Source: Atopsyche davidsoni
Lineage: Eukaryota > Arthropoda > Insecta > Trichoptera > Hydrobiosidae
DNA length: 64,000 nt
Assembly: GCA_022113835.1 (NCBI GenBank)
Contig: JAILWY010000026.1
Location: forward strand, 9,265,001 to 9,329,000
Direction of reading: 5' to 3'
This document shows, piece after piece, positions 51,590-63,005 of this stretch. A program made the translations under genes and the position numbers. The notes under the pieces are model-generated. The model ran no database searches. It was given only the letters and a program-made list of their open reading frames with translations, and was not told the origin of the DNA. Position 1 is the first letter of the stretch. Every line of letters begins with the position of its first letter.

Positions 51590-52444
51590 AATTACTTCCC
51601 CCGCCCTCACCGGAAAGGCTAATTTCCCTCGCGAGCCTCGCGAGACCGCAAGGGGCGGCGATAATTTACCCTCCAGTTGCCACGCAATGTATTTGCCACT
51701 CTGGTACTTTACAAATTCAAGTGCCCGGAAGCATACCGTATCGGTCTAAGTTTTTAATAATTTCCCCTCATTTCTCGCGTCCGCATTTCGCGGAGCAACC
51801 GTACTCGGGAGCGCGAAGGGATTCGTTCACTCGCACCCGGCGCCGTGATTCCTCCGCAAGTGCACGCGCTCGAGCTCGCCTCCACTCTCCTCGGAGCGCA
51901 ACGAGGCGCTCCCATCGCCGATGACCTACCTCAACTGCGGTATTCATACCAGAAATGAGGTACCGATTGCCGATCGAATTCCGCGCGACACTCCGACACA
52001 ACCTTCATCCGAACTCGCCCGAGGAACGGGAAGATGGAGACGCCGCCCGGGAACCTCCCCGGAGCGCGGGGGGCGGCGCGGGGTTCTCGGCTTCCCTGTC
52101 CTTATCGCGGGCGGGGCGGGGCGAGGCGGGGCGGGGAGGGCCGCGGCGCTCGCGTCCCGCCGCCCGCGCGCTCAGTTTCTCGCCGTCCGCCGCGGACGCT
52201 GGCCGCCGGCTGACCGCCCGCCCGCCCGCCCGCTCGCCCGCCCGCCCGATGCGTCCTCGCGCCTCCTCCGGCCCGCGCCGGCCCCGCGACGCGCCGCAGC
52301 CGCGGTGACCGAGCGCGTTTTGTCCCCCGCCGACGACGGCCGACTCGCCCGAGTGCCGGGCGCGCTCCCGGCCCGCCGCGACTCGCCCGCGTGTTCCGTG
52401 ACAGGAAGCTCTCCTGACAGCGGCGCTACTGCATACCTCCGGAG

Positions 52445-52452
52445 TATAAATA
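52445..52452 (+). promoter_or_regulatory. TATA box
   Basis: TATAAATA at the right place, about 30 bp before the inferred start of the untranslated exon (about 52475). Confidence 0.55.
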
Positions 52453-52474
52453 GCCCGCCCGCCCGCTAGGCGAG

Positions 52475-52527
52475 AACCGACGCCTCCGAGCCGAAGATTT
52501 TTGTTTTTCCCCCCCGTTGCGTAGAAG
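52475..52527 (+). other. Predicted untranslated first exon
   Basis: From about 30 bp after the TATA box to a good donor, GTAGAAG|GTAAAT. No ATG is present, so it would be 5' UTR only. It may splice to the common milton exons beyond the window, giving an isoform with a downstream start. The start is approximate. Confidence 0.45.
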
Positions 52528-53110
52528 GTAAATCGGAATGCTTTTGTGGCGCATGGAATCCTAAGTTTTGTTGCAATCCTCTCGCGTATTGAATCAATCG
52601 TCGATCCGAGAGTGCGAGCGCCCCGCGACGTCGGTCGCGCGCGCGCGACGTCCACTCGATTGTAGCCTCACTTTCAAATTGTGTTTTTGTTTAAATTAAT
52701 TAATCGCCACTTACTCCCCGTCTGATAAAATAACGACGCCCGACTCGGAATCCGGAGCGCGCGTCGAAAATTAACGAATCGAAACTCCCGCTAGTTTTTT
52801 CAACGGCCGCCGCCGGGTGCGGATAGTCCGCTCGACGCGTCCCCCGATTATCTGTCGAGTGATGAATACCTAACCTCCAAGTTTTGACAGATCCCGCGAA
52901 TGATGCAGTGCTTCTCCCGCGTGCGCCCGTGCCGAGGCGCCTGGCCGATCGTCGCCCGCATGGATGAATGCTTGCAGTGTCCCGAGACGCCCGGCGCGCC
53001 TCGTTTGTAAATTTGAGTTGAAACTGTGGACCTTTGACAGCGCGCGCTCTTATCGGCTCCTCAGGACGCCCAGGGCTGCGAGCTCGATCGCGAGTTAACA
53101 AATTCCTCTC

Positions 53111-54750
53111 GACTGTTTGGTTGCGCTAGTGTTTCTTCTCTTAGTGTAGGTGAATTATCTTATTTATTTCTTGATGAATTTGACGGATCAACTGTTTCTC
53201 AGCTCATTAGTGTTGTACTTAAATTCTACTACATTGCCGTGCGACAAGCGGGGCTATTAAAAATGACGGTTATTTGAAGGATAGCCAGCGACTTTGCCTC
53301 ATAAATTTAAACCACGCACATTTTTCTGTATGGAAATTCAATGCTAACAGAATCACCCTCACCACCGATAGTGTATTTAGATAATTAAACGTCTTTCTGG
53401 GTTCATTGTCCCCCTGTTCCATTTTAAATATTAAAATTGAAGCTGTGTCGTTATTTAATTTAGAAATCTTTCTGGGTGTCTGACGAGAATCCGACTCCAC
53501 GGCGGTCGTCTTGGGCAACCTTCTGCGGCGGTGAATTTCATTTCGGCATGTAATATCGGAATACTAATCGAGGATAGTCTCGGACTGAGTCACGGTCTCT
53601 CTCATCCTCGATCATTCCGAGCACTTCGCGCCGGCTTCTTATCACATACTTGTGCAAAACATCACGGCTCCTGTGATCGCTCCGGATTGAAAAGTAATTG
53701 GATGAGACTCGAGTACGCTAAGGCGAAACATCGTTGTACGCCATAAAAAAATGAAGCCGTATTGGTTATTTTTTGTCTTGATTGTGTCGAAAGAGTATAT
53801 CCATGGCTTGCTTTTTACCGGTCAGATTGTTTATTGTTTGATTAAAATCAACAGTTTCTAACTCTTAAAAAAAGAGAATCTAAATTAGCTACGTGCATTA
53901 CTATGATTAGATTATATATATTTGTATATATATATATATTGATATTATTAACTTTAAAAAACACTCCTTAAATAATTTGATTGCTTTTAATTTTTGGTTT
54001 ATTTTTTGCACCGCTTTTCCATCAATCATTTTCTTTTATGCGAAGTTGTAATAATAACTTGGCATGCTCGCCGCTTGTTACTTACCGAGTGAATAACAGT
54101 TTTCGCAAATTGTATAAAAGCAGATACATCGCACGGAGAGGGCTCTTGCCAAACTCTTACATAAGAGTCAATCTCAGAGTCCACCCGTCTCGCTCAAAAT
54201 CCAGAATTCTCGGCGCTCGGGAACAGTGGCTGATCCTCGCCTGAGGCTCTCTGAGAGGATAAACAAGACTGGTATTTTATTCCTCTTTGCGGGATCGTCT
54301 TCCACCCTGTCAAACGGGTTGGTAATCTTCACGTCCTGGGATCGTAGGATCGTATCAACTTCCAACTTGAAAGGGTTCTCTGCGGCAGTCGAGTATCTAT
54401 ATAAGTGTTGGACTCCATCTCCTGTTACGGCTGTATTAACCGACGCGCAAATAAACGTGTTAAAGTAAACACTTCAACGCCAAGTGCCGCTATTAAGTAG
54501 TATTTGTGTTGGAATTAATTTTGGCAATGAAATTACAAATAATATATTGAAGGTTTAAGTGACAAAGTTGGCGGTATAATTATAAAATAATATTTATTCC
54601 TACCTTGAATTTAAAACAAATAACTGCTTAAATAAAATTGCAAATGTAATTGAGTAAATACCCGAAACAAACACTGGGAACAAAAACAGTAAACATATTT
54701 TGTAAAAATAATCATTGCGTTTATTGGTAATTAATTAACACTGGTTAGCA
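53111..54750. other. milton intron
   Basis: No exon supported. An AT/TA microsatellite lies at about 53914-53940. Overlapping frames at 53981-54468 are not recognised. Confidence 0.45.
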
Positions 54751-54826
54751 AAAAAATTTGCGACATGTGGGATACGAACCTACACCTCCACAAGAATAGT
54801 GGCTCGCTGGTCTTTGCTAAAGAGAT
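54751..54826 (-). repeat. tRNA-like pol III unit, probable SINE remnant
   Basis: On the minus strand the order is an A-box-like TAGCAAAGACCAG, a CCAC/GTGG anticodon-type stem with a 7-nt loop, a T stem GTAGG/CCCAC around TTCGTAT (B box GGTTCGTATCC), then a T7 terminator-like run. The two acceptor-stem halves do not pair and the A-B spacing is about five bases short. So this is not a functional tRNA but a tRNA-derived element. Confidence 0.45.
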
Positions 54827-57239
54827 TCAATTGCAAGCATATAGATAATTGATTTAACTTCTAGACTCCTACTTATTTATTCAAACTTAAAGTTATTCCA
54901 GAGATATATCTTCACATGTTAAACACAAACACGTAAGTACACACAGATCATGATAATTATACTATCAGTATATACTTTGCTTTTAAATTAAAAAAATAAA
55001 TGAATTCTTTCATCAAACTGATAAAATCTTAGCTGGCGCATGCACGGATCCACATCGTACAGTTATTGATCTCATTATAATATATACCGCGGTCATCTAT
55101 TGCACTTCGTGATCATTAATAGCCGGCTGGCTGCTTTATTTACCTCGTTAAGTCGGCGATGGCACGGTTCTGCGCCCAGTGAGAGACGAGAAGTGCCCAG
55201 CCGGTCTTGTTTGCGATTGTTTCCCGTGAAAAGTCAATGAAGCCAGGAGAATGTTCGTGCCGACCGGGCGGCAGGAGAGGCGCCATTCTAGGCCCGCCCT
55301 CCGTAACTATTAATCAACTCGACGGTGGCAAATTACTGAGAAGTTACCACAAATAACAGACGGCATCTGCGATCTCCGCATCTCTGATATTATCTTTTTC
55401 TCTTTGCCATTGTTATGATTTATAATTCAACTGGTAACTTCGGCCGGTGTTGCCCGAGATAAAAATAATACCAAACATTATATGCTATGTGATAATGTAC
55501 CAATTATCTCAGAAGGGGCCGCGATGATTGGCAGTTTTACCGATAGCAATGGCTTTGACATTACTAAGACGTGTTAGAATTTTACCAATTAGAGGAATGT
55601 CTACTATGAAGTTTAGACGAGATTTTATCCAGTTTAAAATACAGCCATATTTACAACCCTCTAAACTCTATAATATTTTATTTAAACATTTTACTTTTTC
55701 ATTGACTACGTCGGCGTGGTTTTCACTAAAAGCCTGCCTAAGTAATAAAATCTCTACTCAATATATTTCAGCCCGTGTAGCGTCAATCAATAAGTCACCA
55801 ATAAAACGTTTGATGTGTTTTTGGATTATATGATGGCGTAGAATTTGAAAATCCACCGAACATGAAAAATGGCTTTATGCTCGATCTGTCAGTCCGACAA
55901 GAAACCCAATAATGTAGGTCTTAAAATTAAAGCAGTCTTTCCTGCCGGTTGAAGCTTTCTTTACGTCAGCATTTTTGTTTTACGTATATCGAAACATCTA
56001 GGCAAGCAACGCTGCGTGTAATCCGTCACATGCATTCGGCCCTTATGCGCGGTGGGTGTCATTATTCGACCGATATTTCGTGGTCGTAGAATAAGCTCCA
56101 TTACGATTTTTAATTTTTACAACGTTGCAAAACTACCGGTGGTCGGTTAGTTAAAAATCACAACGCGGAACGGAAAATAATCGCCGGTCGCTTAATTTCA
56201 TTCACTGAAACATCAAGGACCCGATCTAACCTCGGCGGAGGCTTCCTCGCTAAAAACAAAAATCTATAAATTAAATATCGTTAGTTTAGTAACATAAAGT
56301 TTTTACGATTTGACTTTGGCTCCGACTCGGAGAATTACTCTTCGTTAGTTTGTTTGTAAGCGAGACCTTGTACCAAAAAGCACAATATGTACTTGCAAGA
56401 ATAATATTGTTATAGTAAATGTAAATAGAACTGCGTTAAATAAAATTAGAAGACATTTTAATTTGGTAGTTTTGAACTATGCCAATCATTTAGTTTACAA
56501 TGTCTGAAAAAAAAATTGTAAATGTTTTTAGTTATTTTTTTAGAATATTGCAGCCGTATGTTTTATTTTTGTTTAATTAAATTTTTCATATCGAAGAAAG
56601 TTTGTTAAAATTAGTGCGCTCGTTTCTGTAGACCTATAGTTGAATTTAGCATGTAAACAATGGTATATAAATAACAGCATTAATCGCAGTTAGCATTTTC
56701 ATGACTCTGAAGACAGCGCCGTGTCGGGTTACGCAATATTACATCGCGCTTAATTACTCAACTAGCCTCTATTGTTTGCCCAAGTGGGAATATTATAACC
56801 GGCCTAGTGAGATACAAACTTTAATAATTTATGAATTTATTTTGACGTATGAATACCGCACCTCCCACACGGTTAGTGATTAGGTCTATTGATAGAAAAC
56901 AATGAAAAATAACAATGACATGGTAAATGTAGCAATTAATATAAGGCTTACAACAGGTAAATAAATAACTTCGTATATCAATACTAATATTGGTTCATTA
57001 TCTGTTCACATACGCACGGATAGATATGAATTTACTTTGTTTTCATATTGCTCAATCGGTAATACCAATTTATCATTTGAAATTGTACACTTAACAATAA
57101 AATCAATAAATGTGTACAATTTAACATGTATATTTATGGCTAATTATAGTACGTACAGTTTAGTATCGCATGTTTCGTGAACCTTAATCATAAAGATTGA
57201 TTTTACGGAGAAGTTTTCTTTTGAGTTTTTGTCGAGCTC
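54827..57239. other. milton intron
   Basis: A 95-codon frame from ATG 55549 to 55833 starts MALTLLRRVRILPIRGMSTM, which looks like a mitochondrial presequence, but continues with AT-driven residues and matches no family I know. Otherwise nothing seen. Confidence 0.4.
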
Positions 57240-60018
57240 AGGGAAAAAAACGCCCTCGGCGTGACCTACGAGGCTGTCGGCTCTTTCAATGCGCCGCCTG
57301 TGAGTAGACTTCACTCGAACTCGCAGATACTCGTATTGTCAGCGAAGCGACTGTCTCACGACTCTCGCTGTTGGCCATTTCTCAGTCGAGAGTCACATTG
57401 ACTCGGGTCTAATTTTCACAAAAATCGATTTCTCCTTCGTGCAGCCCGCCGGCCTGTCTCGCCGCTGAGATGTGAGAATGCAATCACCCGCCGGGCCGGT
57501 CCGCTTCGGGCGATATCTGCGCTCCCTCCCCCGCCATCTCGCATCGCGGACGCTCCGGCTGCACATTATGTACAATGATTCAACGATTGCGGTAATTGGA
57601 GTTTAACGTGTACTTTTGTGTTTACGCTCGTATCGATTTTAATAAACGGCGAGTGCTCGATCACGCCGTAAGTTACGTTCGAATTGCCCGTTCGGATTTG
57701 TATCGACCGGGCGTATTGACATTTATATTCGTGCATCGGGTAAAGGTCTCCTTATCTGGAAATCGCAGCCTGAATCCCAGGCGAGGCATTCTAACTTTCA
57801 TAAAACCGGCCCTCGAAGTTGTATTTATAGCGCACTCGGCGAGTACCCTTTTAAAGAACTCTGACAAAAACCCGTCGGGGAGTAAAAATAGCTCCGGCAC
57901 TTCCTCCGCAGGATATCGCCTTACGCGCAAAGCTCTCCGGTGACGGATCCGGGCACGCCTTTCATCTCGTTAGCGTGCAGTTTAGAAATCTGTTTACCGT
58001 CAGAGATCCCGAGACGGCCGGCGGATGCTGGCGGTCCATGACCCTCGCGGCCCGGCGGATGCAAATAATAAGCTGCGACACCGCTGGCGCCCTTCGGTGC
58101 CAACCGCGCGGCCCACCTGCCGCGATTGCTAAACTGACCGGCGACCGGCGGCCGCTCGAGTAACCGTCCCCTGAGGCGCGAGCGCCTTTCGTTACGTCGA
58201 TTTCACCGAACGTTCTCCCGCACCGCGCGTAATCGTCGTCCCAGCTGTAAACTTTATTGATTAATAATTATTTTCTTAATTGATTTCTCCTTTATGTAGG
58301 TAATTTATAATGCAGCATCAGATGCGGCATCTTTTCCTCGTTAACTTTTTATAGTTTTTTGCGAGAATAATTATTTAAAGTTTTCAAGGTTACGTAGTAC
58401 TTTATTTGTGCATATCCTGTAATTTTCTCGAAGCGAATGCGGTTACTTCACTGCCGTGCGCCATGCAACATATTATTTTAAACATGTGCCCTAAGTAATA
58501 CGGCGATTTAGCCATTGTCCATAAAAGTAGCCGAGAGAATAGAACTGCAGCTAGTCGGCCGCGCCGAGGTCAGGCGAGCCTCTCACCTGCGCCGCGAACT
58601 GTCGTGCCCTCACTGGTACCGGAAGTATTTGTATCCCGCACCATCGCGCAATCTATCCGAAGCGATATATTTATAAATATAACCGAGAGCTTGCAGTTTT
58701 GCAGCATCGATTTTAACACGGAGTTTAGATTTTAGTTTAGAATCATCTGAATCTTCAACAGATCTCTGTACTAAAAAGTAGGGTTCATTCGTGAAATAAT
58801 ATAGAAGCTTTATTTTTGCATGTATTTTTGTAAATACATTTACTTTCAGTACTGTTTGTATTCATCAATCTGATTAATGATTTTTGAACGTGCACTCGGT
58901 TATCTTCATGTACGGATTGTTATTTATTTTTTTGTAATGTTAACACCAATGTGATAACAATGCACACAGAGCATTCGTTCATCGTTTAATCACGCCCTTA
59001 GGCAAGGACGCCTCTCCGTGGACTACCGTTGATGCAGCTTAAATCAATACATTCAAGGTTTTTGCAACCCGAACTGCTCGTATCCGTACTGCGGACGTAT
59101 ATTGCATTGCGATAAAAAAAATATAAGCTACGTTATGCAACGAGCAAACATACTTGAGTATTATTATCTATTGTATAATTCAATTATTACACGATTATAT
59201 TTTCCTGTCGAATCGGGTCACACGATCCTAGCTAAGAGACACGGTAAAGCATTTTTTTTCTGTACGACATCCATCTTATCCGTTTCCCACGACATCGACA
59301 TATCGGAAACATATGCACCCGTCTTTTTAACTACTTTACATATCATAGATAAGTGTGACTTAATGAAATCGGGTTCTCAACACGGCTGCAGGGATTAGAT
59401 AACAACAGGTATCGCTCACGATTCCTGATTGTGTGTATCTCGAGTATTGGCAGTCTCGAGTGCCTGTAACCGGTTAATTTGGATAACAGTTCCGGATATT
59501 TTTTCAGCATACTTCCACTTTGCATAGCACGCGATACGATGTACTCGACTCGGGCGTAGTTTGAATAATGGTGTAGCATAGATTTAATTAGCAACTCGTA
59601 TAGGAGCATGCGCTTGAGGTTCCGCCTAATGGATCACTTTCATCGAGCGGTTGAGTTGTGACGTGTCGGGCAGCCGAGACCATCTCGAGACACGTCCGAG
59701 AGTAGCCGCGTCGCTCGGTAGGCTCGAGCACTCGATGTAATGGTTACCATTATCGTCTCCAGCCAATGAGCCGGCAAATGACGGTCGTTCTGGCGCGATC
59801 CCACAGCAGAAGCATGTGACTCGCGATGCCTATTATTTCTCCGAATTCTGACACTGTGGGTCGCGCGGCCTTCTCGTTTCGTATGAATCATTCACATTTT
59901 AAAATAAGTATATATTTTATAACAAAATTATATCTAATTGCACTCTTACAAAAGCATTTAAATATTACTCGTTCTTTATAACGCTTGTTGCTTTGTGAAT
60001 ATATATACGATTCAATAA
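57240..60018. other. milton intron with several CpG-rich patches
   Basis: CpG-rich patches at 57240-57570, 57770-58230, 58540-58640 and 59640-59780. Open frames in them occur on both strands and have no splice support. No transposon recognised. Confidence 0.4.
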
Positions 60019-60048
60019 TATAAATAGATTTGTTGAGCGATTCAGTCA
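60019..60048 (+). promoter_or_regulatory. Candidate core promoter: TATA box plus TCAGT initiator
   Basis: TATAAATA (60019-60026) is followed 25 bases later by ATTCAGTCAC, the arthropod initiator TCAGT with A at 60044. It lies about 560 bp before the ATG at 60609 with GC-rich leader sequence between, as expected for the promoter of that exon. Confidence 0.5.
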
Positions 60049-60608
60049 CAACGGTTGAGAAGCCGAGTCCCCCGTGTCACCTGCAGAGCTGTGCAGCCGA
60101 TGCCCGGCAGTGCCGCGCCGTGTCTTACTTGGATTTGTTCAGAGCGACCGCAGCCTGTGTACTTACATAATGTAGCGTGTGTGTTTAGGTATTTTCCTTT
60201 CGAATTTAAGTATTACGAGACGTATTCGGCGTGAAAATCAAATGTCTTGTTCGTAATGATATCGTATTCAAAGATAATAAATCTACGTCAACGAACTTTC
60301 GGTGACCCTTATTGGAAATCTATGTCGTACTCGAGTGAACGTTTTATCAATTCTGTGAATCTCGACATCGTCGCTGTGTACATTACCGTTTCGGGCATTT
60401 GCAAATTTTACAAATAGCTCTATTTCAGTGAAAACTTTGTATCGGAAGCAGTATTATTTGATAACACAAAACAGAGACTTCTAAGCTAGTGAGTGATGCT
60501 GACGTTTACCGAAGGACATATCCGCAAAGTGCATCGAAGGAAGATTAGAAAATTGGACTCTTTCGGCCTCGCGCCGCGAGTGGACGTCTCCCGAGCCGGC
60601 GGCATGTC
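60049..60608 (+). other. Probable 5' UTR or leader of the 60609 exon
   Basis: Sequence between the candidate initiator and the ATG. It contains other ATGs; the one at 60604 is followed at once by TGA. An intron within it cannot be excluded. Confidence 0.35.
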
Positions 60609-60996
60609 ATGAGCGACGCGGAGCCGCCTCTGCCCGCCGCCCCTCGCCCCGTCTGCCCCGCCCGGTGGCGCTCGGACCTGCAGCATCTGACCGGCGCCCG
60701 CCCTCTCCTCCAGCGGCCCCCGCCGCCCGTCTCCGCCCACGAGGACGTCCAGCGCGGCCCCGACAGCGCTCTCGCCGTGCACCCGGCTGCGGTGCGAGAG
60801 AGCCGAGACGCGGCGGAGGACCCGGGACTGGAGTCCTTCCAGTTTCCGTCTCCGTCCGTGGAGGACTTCCCGCCGCTGGACGACGCCTACCTGCGCGAGT
60901 GCCTGGGCGAGTACCCGGACTTCCTGTACCACATCGCGCGCGACAAGCACGGAGGGCTTTACTTCCGAGTCATACGGAGCCTTCTGCTCGACAAAG
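60609..60996 (+). CDS. milt: Candidate alternative first exon of milton, short isoform
   Basis: ATG 60609 opens 129 codons ending DKG at a good donor, ACAAAG|GTAACT, in phase 1, the same phase as the HAP1_N exon ending at 36386. It lies 3' of the first two HAP1_N exons on the same strand, so a transcript starting here skips them and would join the common coiled-coil exon. Early residues are Pro/Ala/Arg-rich; residues 75-129 look like folded protein (LESFQFPSPSVEDFPPLDDA, YLRECLGEYPDFLYHIARDK, GLYFRVIRSLLLDK). TRAK1 and Drosophila milton have isoforms with such swapped N-termini. I do not recognise this peptide itself, and a separate gene is the alternative. A 207-codon antisense frame overlaps but shows no family features. 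Confidence 0.5.
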
Positions 60997-63005
60997 GTAA
61001 CTGCCACCCGTCCCCACCATTCTAGTAGCAGCATAACCGACCGCCGACAGTAGTTCAGAGTCCGCCGGGGCAGCTCGTTCATCTCGCTCGAGCTCGACCG
61101 TTCTGACATGCAGATAATCGTGCGACAAAACGGTATTTTTTTCTTTTACTTTTAACGTTAATTGCGACTCATTTAGACTTCATGTACGACAAAACTCATC
61201 AGCTTTCGGAGTCGCGCGATGAGCTGTCGTCCCACTTGTTTTTTTATAAACCACCGGGTATTCTTACAACGTACGTACGCAGATGATAAATCTCCGTCTC
61301 CGTAATGCTTTTTTTCAGCAACTTTGTATTCCACGTCAATAAACATGTAAATTACGATAATAGTTTTACTATTAGATGTATTTTTAACTTAATGGTTGTT
61401 CGTATATCAAACGTGGCTATACACAATGTGATTATCTCAACGGTTAAAGTTTTTATACTTATAACATTGATTTTTATGAGTTTTCTTCAAAAACACATTA
61501 CAGAAACGATGTTCCAAAGTGCTTAGTTTTATACACGCTATCTATTCATCAGCCTTATTGTTTTTTTTTTAATTATACATTGTATTGTAGGTTTATTGAG
61601 AAAATAAATATTCTTTCCACCGATAGATCCGTGAATACATTATGCATCTACCGTGTATAGTTGTAGATTTTTTTAAAATTCATTTTATTGATGTTTTTTT
61701 TAAAAGTATTTTGTAATAGCTTTATGAATACACGTTGATGTCCCAGTTTGATTCGTTCTGAGTAATTTTAAAATCAAAAGGAAACTCTGAGCTTTTTCTC
61801 ACCTCTTTACAATTCCGTCCGGTTGTTTTTGTTATAAAAGTTATAAAAAATATACAGACATAATTTTGAATACCCTAAAGTTAATTATGTTTTTTGGGAA
61901 TGGCTTTATGTTTACAAAAAAATACTAATAAATCACTCTGATTTAAACTTAAATCAAAGGTAGTAGTAGCAAGCTGAAAGGTTACAGGTAAATTTATTTT
62001 TGAAAGGCTGTGCGGATATTTGAAACTAAATATAAGTCTAGTCCCTGTTGCGTGTAAAAAAATGGATTTACTTAGTTTTATAAGGATAATTTATTGGGTT
62101 TTTGTGAGTGGTTTTTATTGAGCGTCCAATTTTAGCTCATTTGTTTGATATTACATTTTACGTTCACAAATAACAAATAATTTAAGTAGAGTTTGTTTTA
62201 CTTTGAATGTAATTTTGAAAGGTCTACCTTTTTTGTACGGTTGAATCGTGATTTTTTTATTAGATTTTCGTGTATTCTCGTTTGTTAGCTTTCTTGTTAT
62301 CTTGTTAAATCGTTTAATCTGACCAAAATGCTCTCACAATCTAACGATAGTAAAGAAAAAATATTTTTTTTGCTAAAAACATTTTTTTAATAAAAAATAA
62401 ACTTAAATATGAAATCGAAATTTTTGATTACCCGAAAAAAGGGACACATTAATTGCTATCTATTTCGATATGTAATGCCAGTTATCATCAGGTGACAGAA
62501 AAATCCTTTTATGTTATTTTTTTTTAATATTACCCCTTCTTAAAATACTATACATACAAAATAAACAATGAAAATATATCTGATGTATTCATAAGTTTAG
62601 AGAGAAAACCATAAAATGTTGAAAAGATTTAAACAATCATAAACAGAATTAATAACTGTTGTTTTTATTATCGAGCTCATGCATCGTGTTATATCTCAAA
62701 TTCATATATCGTACTGATGTATGCAAGGTGACACTGCAAAAAAGGTAGTCATCATCACCAGGTGCCTATCCTCAGGGATGATCGTTGACCATCTCACTAA
62801 AATATCTATCCTGAGCCAGTCTTGTTACTTCGTATGCACTCCCGACTTCCAAAAGGCAGTGATGAATATTAATTTTATGATTGTTAAAAAGGTGTTTTGC
62901 TTTCAGCTTTTTGTACTAGTCCTCGGATTATTTTCAAAATCTTTTCCAAAGATATTTTTTTTGGCAAAGACTTCGAGCTATTATTTTAGTTATGTTATTC
63001 ATATA
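60997..63005. other. AT-rich intron
   Basis: No exon supported. The segment 62721-62830 is less AT-rich, with a plus frame (MQGDTAKKVVIITRCLSSGM...) that is not recognised. Confidence 0.45.

Larger units (their letters stand above)
51590..53110. promoter_or_regulatory. Large CpG island with TATA box, alternative milton promoter
   Basis: The most GC-rich part of the window. It holds GGGCGGGGC-type Sp/KLF boxes (about 52100-52135) and a GCCC tandem run (about 52215-52248). TATAAATA sits at 52445-52452. Long open frames on both strands (51921-52469 plus, 52005-52655 minus) are side effects of stop-codon scarcity. Inside a plus-strand intron, the natural reading is a promoter feeding the untranslated exon below. 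Confidence 0.55.

Noticed and set aside
52005..52655. 216-codon minus-strand open frame
   Set aside because: Lies in the CpG island where stop codons are rare on all strands. Arg/Ala/Gly/Pro-only composition with no motif.
57596..57943. 115-codon plus frame in a CpG-rich patch
   Set aside because: Overlaps an antisense open frame of similar quality. No splice or homology support.
60486..61109. 207-codon minus-strand open frame
   Set aside because: Antisense shadow of the 60609 exon. It has no family features, and the sense frame has splice and promoter support.
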